The notes under the pieces are model-generated. The model had not been told where the DNA came from, searched no databases, and saw only the letters and a list, made by a program, of their open reading frames with translations. From an uncultured Prevotellaceae bacterium (GTDB lineage: Bacteria > Bacteroidota > Bacteroidia > Bacteroidales > Bacteroidaceae): DNA of 12,426 nucleotides. Shown piece after piece: positions 12,377-12,426 of the stretch. Both the position numbers and the translations under genes were made by a program. The first letter of the stretch is position 1; the number at the start of each line of letters is the position of its first letter. Location: positions 1 through 12,426 of the forward strand of contig CALGGJ010000013.1 in NCBI GenBank assembly GCA_937915745.1, written 5' to 3'.

Positions 12377-12426
12377 GTATGCTCGGCATGAGCATTGTCT
12401 AACGGGTGCAAGTCCCGAGTGAGCCC
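12377..12426 (+). mobile_element. 5' end of a group II intron, probably class C, cut by the window edge
   Basis: GTATG at 12377 is followed by a hairpin TGCTC-GGCAT-GAGCA (12380-12394) and then GGGTGCAAGTCCC (12404-12416). These resemble the start of group II intron domain I; class C introns as I recall them begin GTGCG, then a CGGCATG hairpin, then GGGTGAGAGTCCC. The site directly behind an intrinsic terminator is the known preference of class C introns. The maturase ORF and the 3' end would lie outside the window. The first bases, GTATG instead of GTGYG, make the exact boundary uncertain. Confidence 0.65.

Overview
The window reads as chromosomal DNA of a Bacteroidales bacterium (Bacteroidaceae/Prevotellaceae-like; genus not decidable). 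The evidence is the trp gene order B-E-G-D-C-F-A, promoters of the Bacteroides type (TTTG, about 20 nt, then TAnnTTTG), starts without Shine-Dalgarno sequences, an HU-related protein with a 'smalltalk' peptide and an amidase, and a fasciclin-type surface lipoprotein with a Bacteroidetes export signal after its lipobox.

Layout. Positions 1-106 hold one arm of an inverted repeat whose other arm is at 7260-7342, so the pair brackets the whole tryptophan operon. A promoter (201-231) is followed almost at once by a 27-codon leader ORF with two near-adjacent Trp codons, and then by a classical set of competing hairpins in front of trpB: a Trp attenuator. The structural genes follow in one direction (410-7146). 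All seven enzymatic functions that make tryptophan from chorismate are present, but TrpB and TrpE are joined in one 877-residue reading frame. The junction is a GC-rich palindromic repeat that reads through in frame where the trpB stop and trpE start would be expected. trpG overlaps trpE, trpF overlaps trpC, and trpA is set off from trpF by about 330 nt of repeat DNA.

7147-7815 has no gene and is packed with short interspersed repeats. A MITE-like unit of about 155-160 bp with related inverted ends occurs three times in the window (6098-6257, 7424-7578, 9792-9945), and four more solo copies of one end are present. Next come an HU-related DNA-binding protein, a 32-residue smalltalk peptide missed by ordinary ORF cut-offs, and a small N-acetylmuramoyl-L-alanine amidase (8131-9456), a module that recurs in Bacteroides. 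A small reverse-strand ORF broken by one frameshift (9480-9751) follows.

The last gene (10169-12256) encodes a two-FAS1-domain lipoprotein of the type found in polysaccharide-utilisation loci. It has a strong consensus promoter and a strong intrinsic terminator (12331-12375). Directly after the terminator's T-run begins what looks like the 5' end of a group II intron, probably class C, which runs off the window edge.

The most unusual points are the TrpB-TrpE fusion made by an invading palindrome, the attenuator with an almost leaderless leader peptide, the inverted repeats around the trp operon, the MITE-like family, and the intron start behind the terminator.
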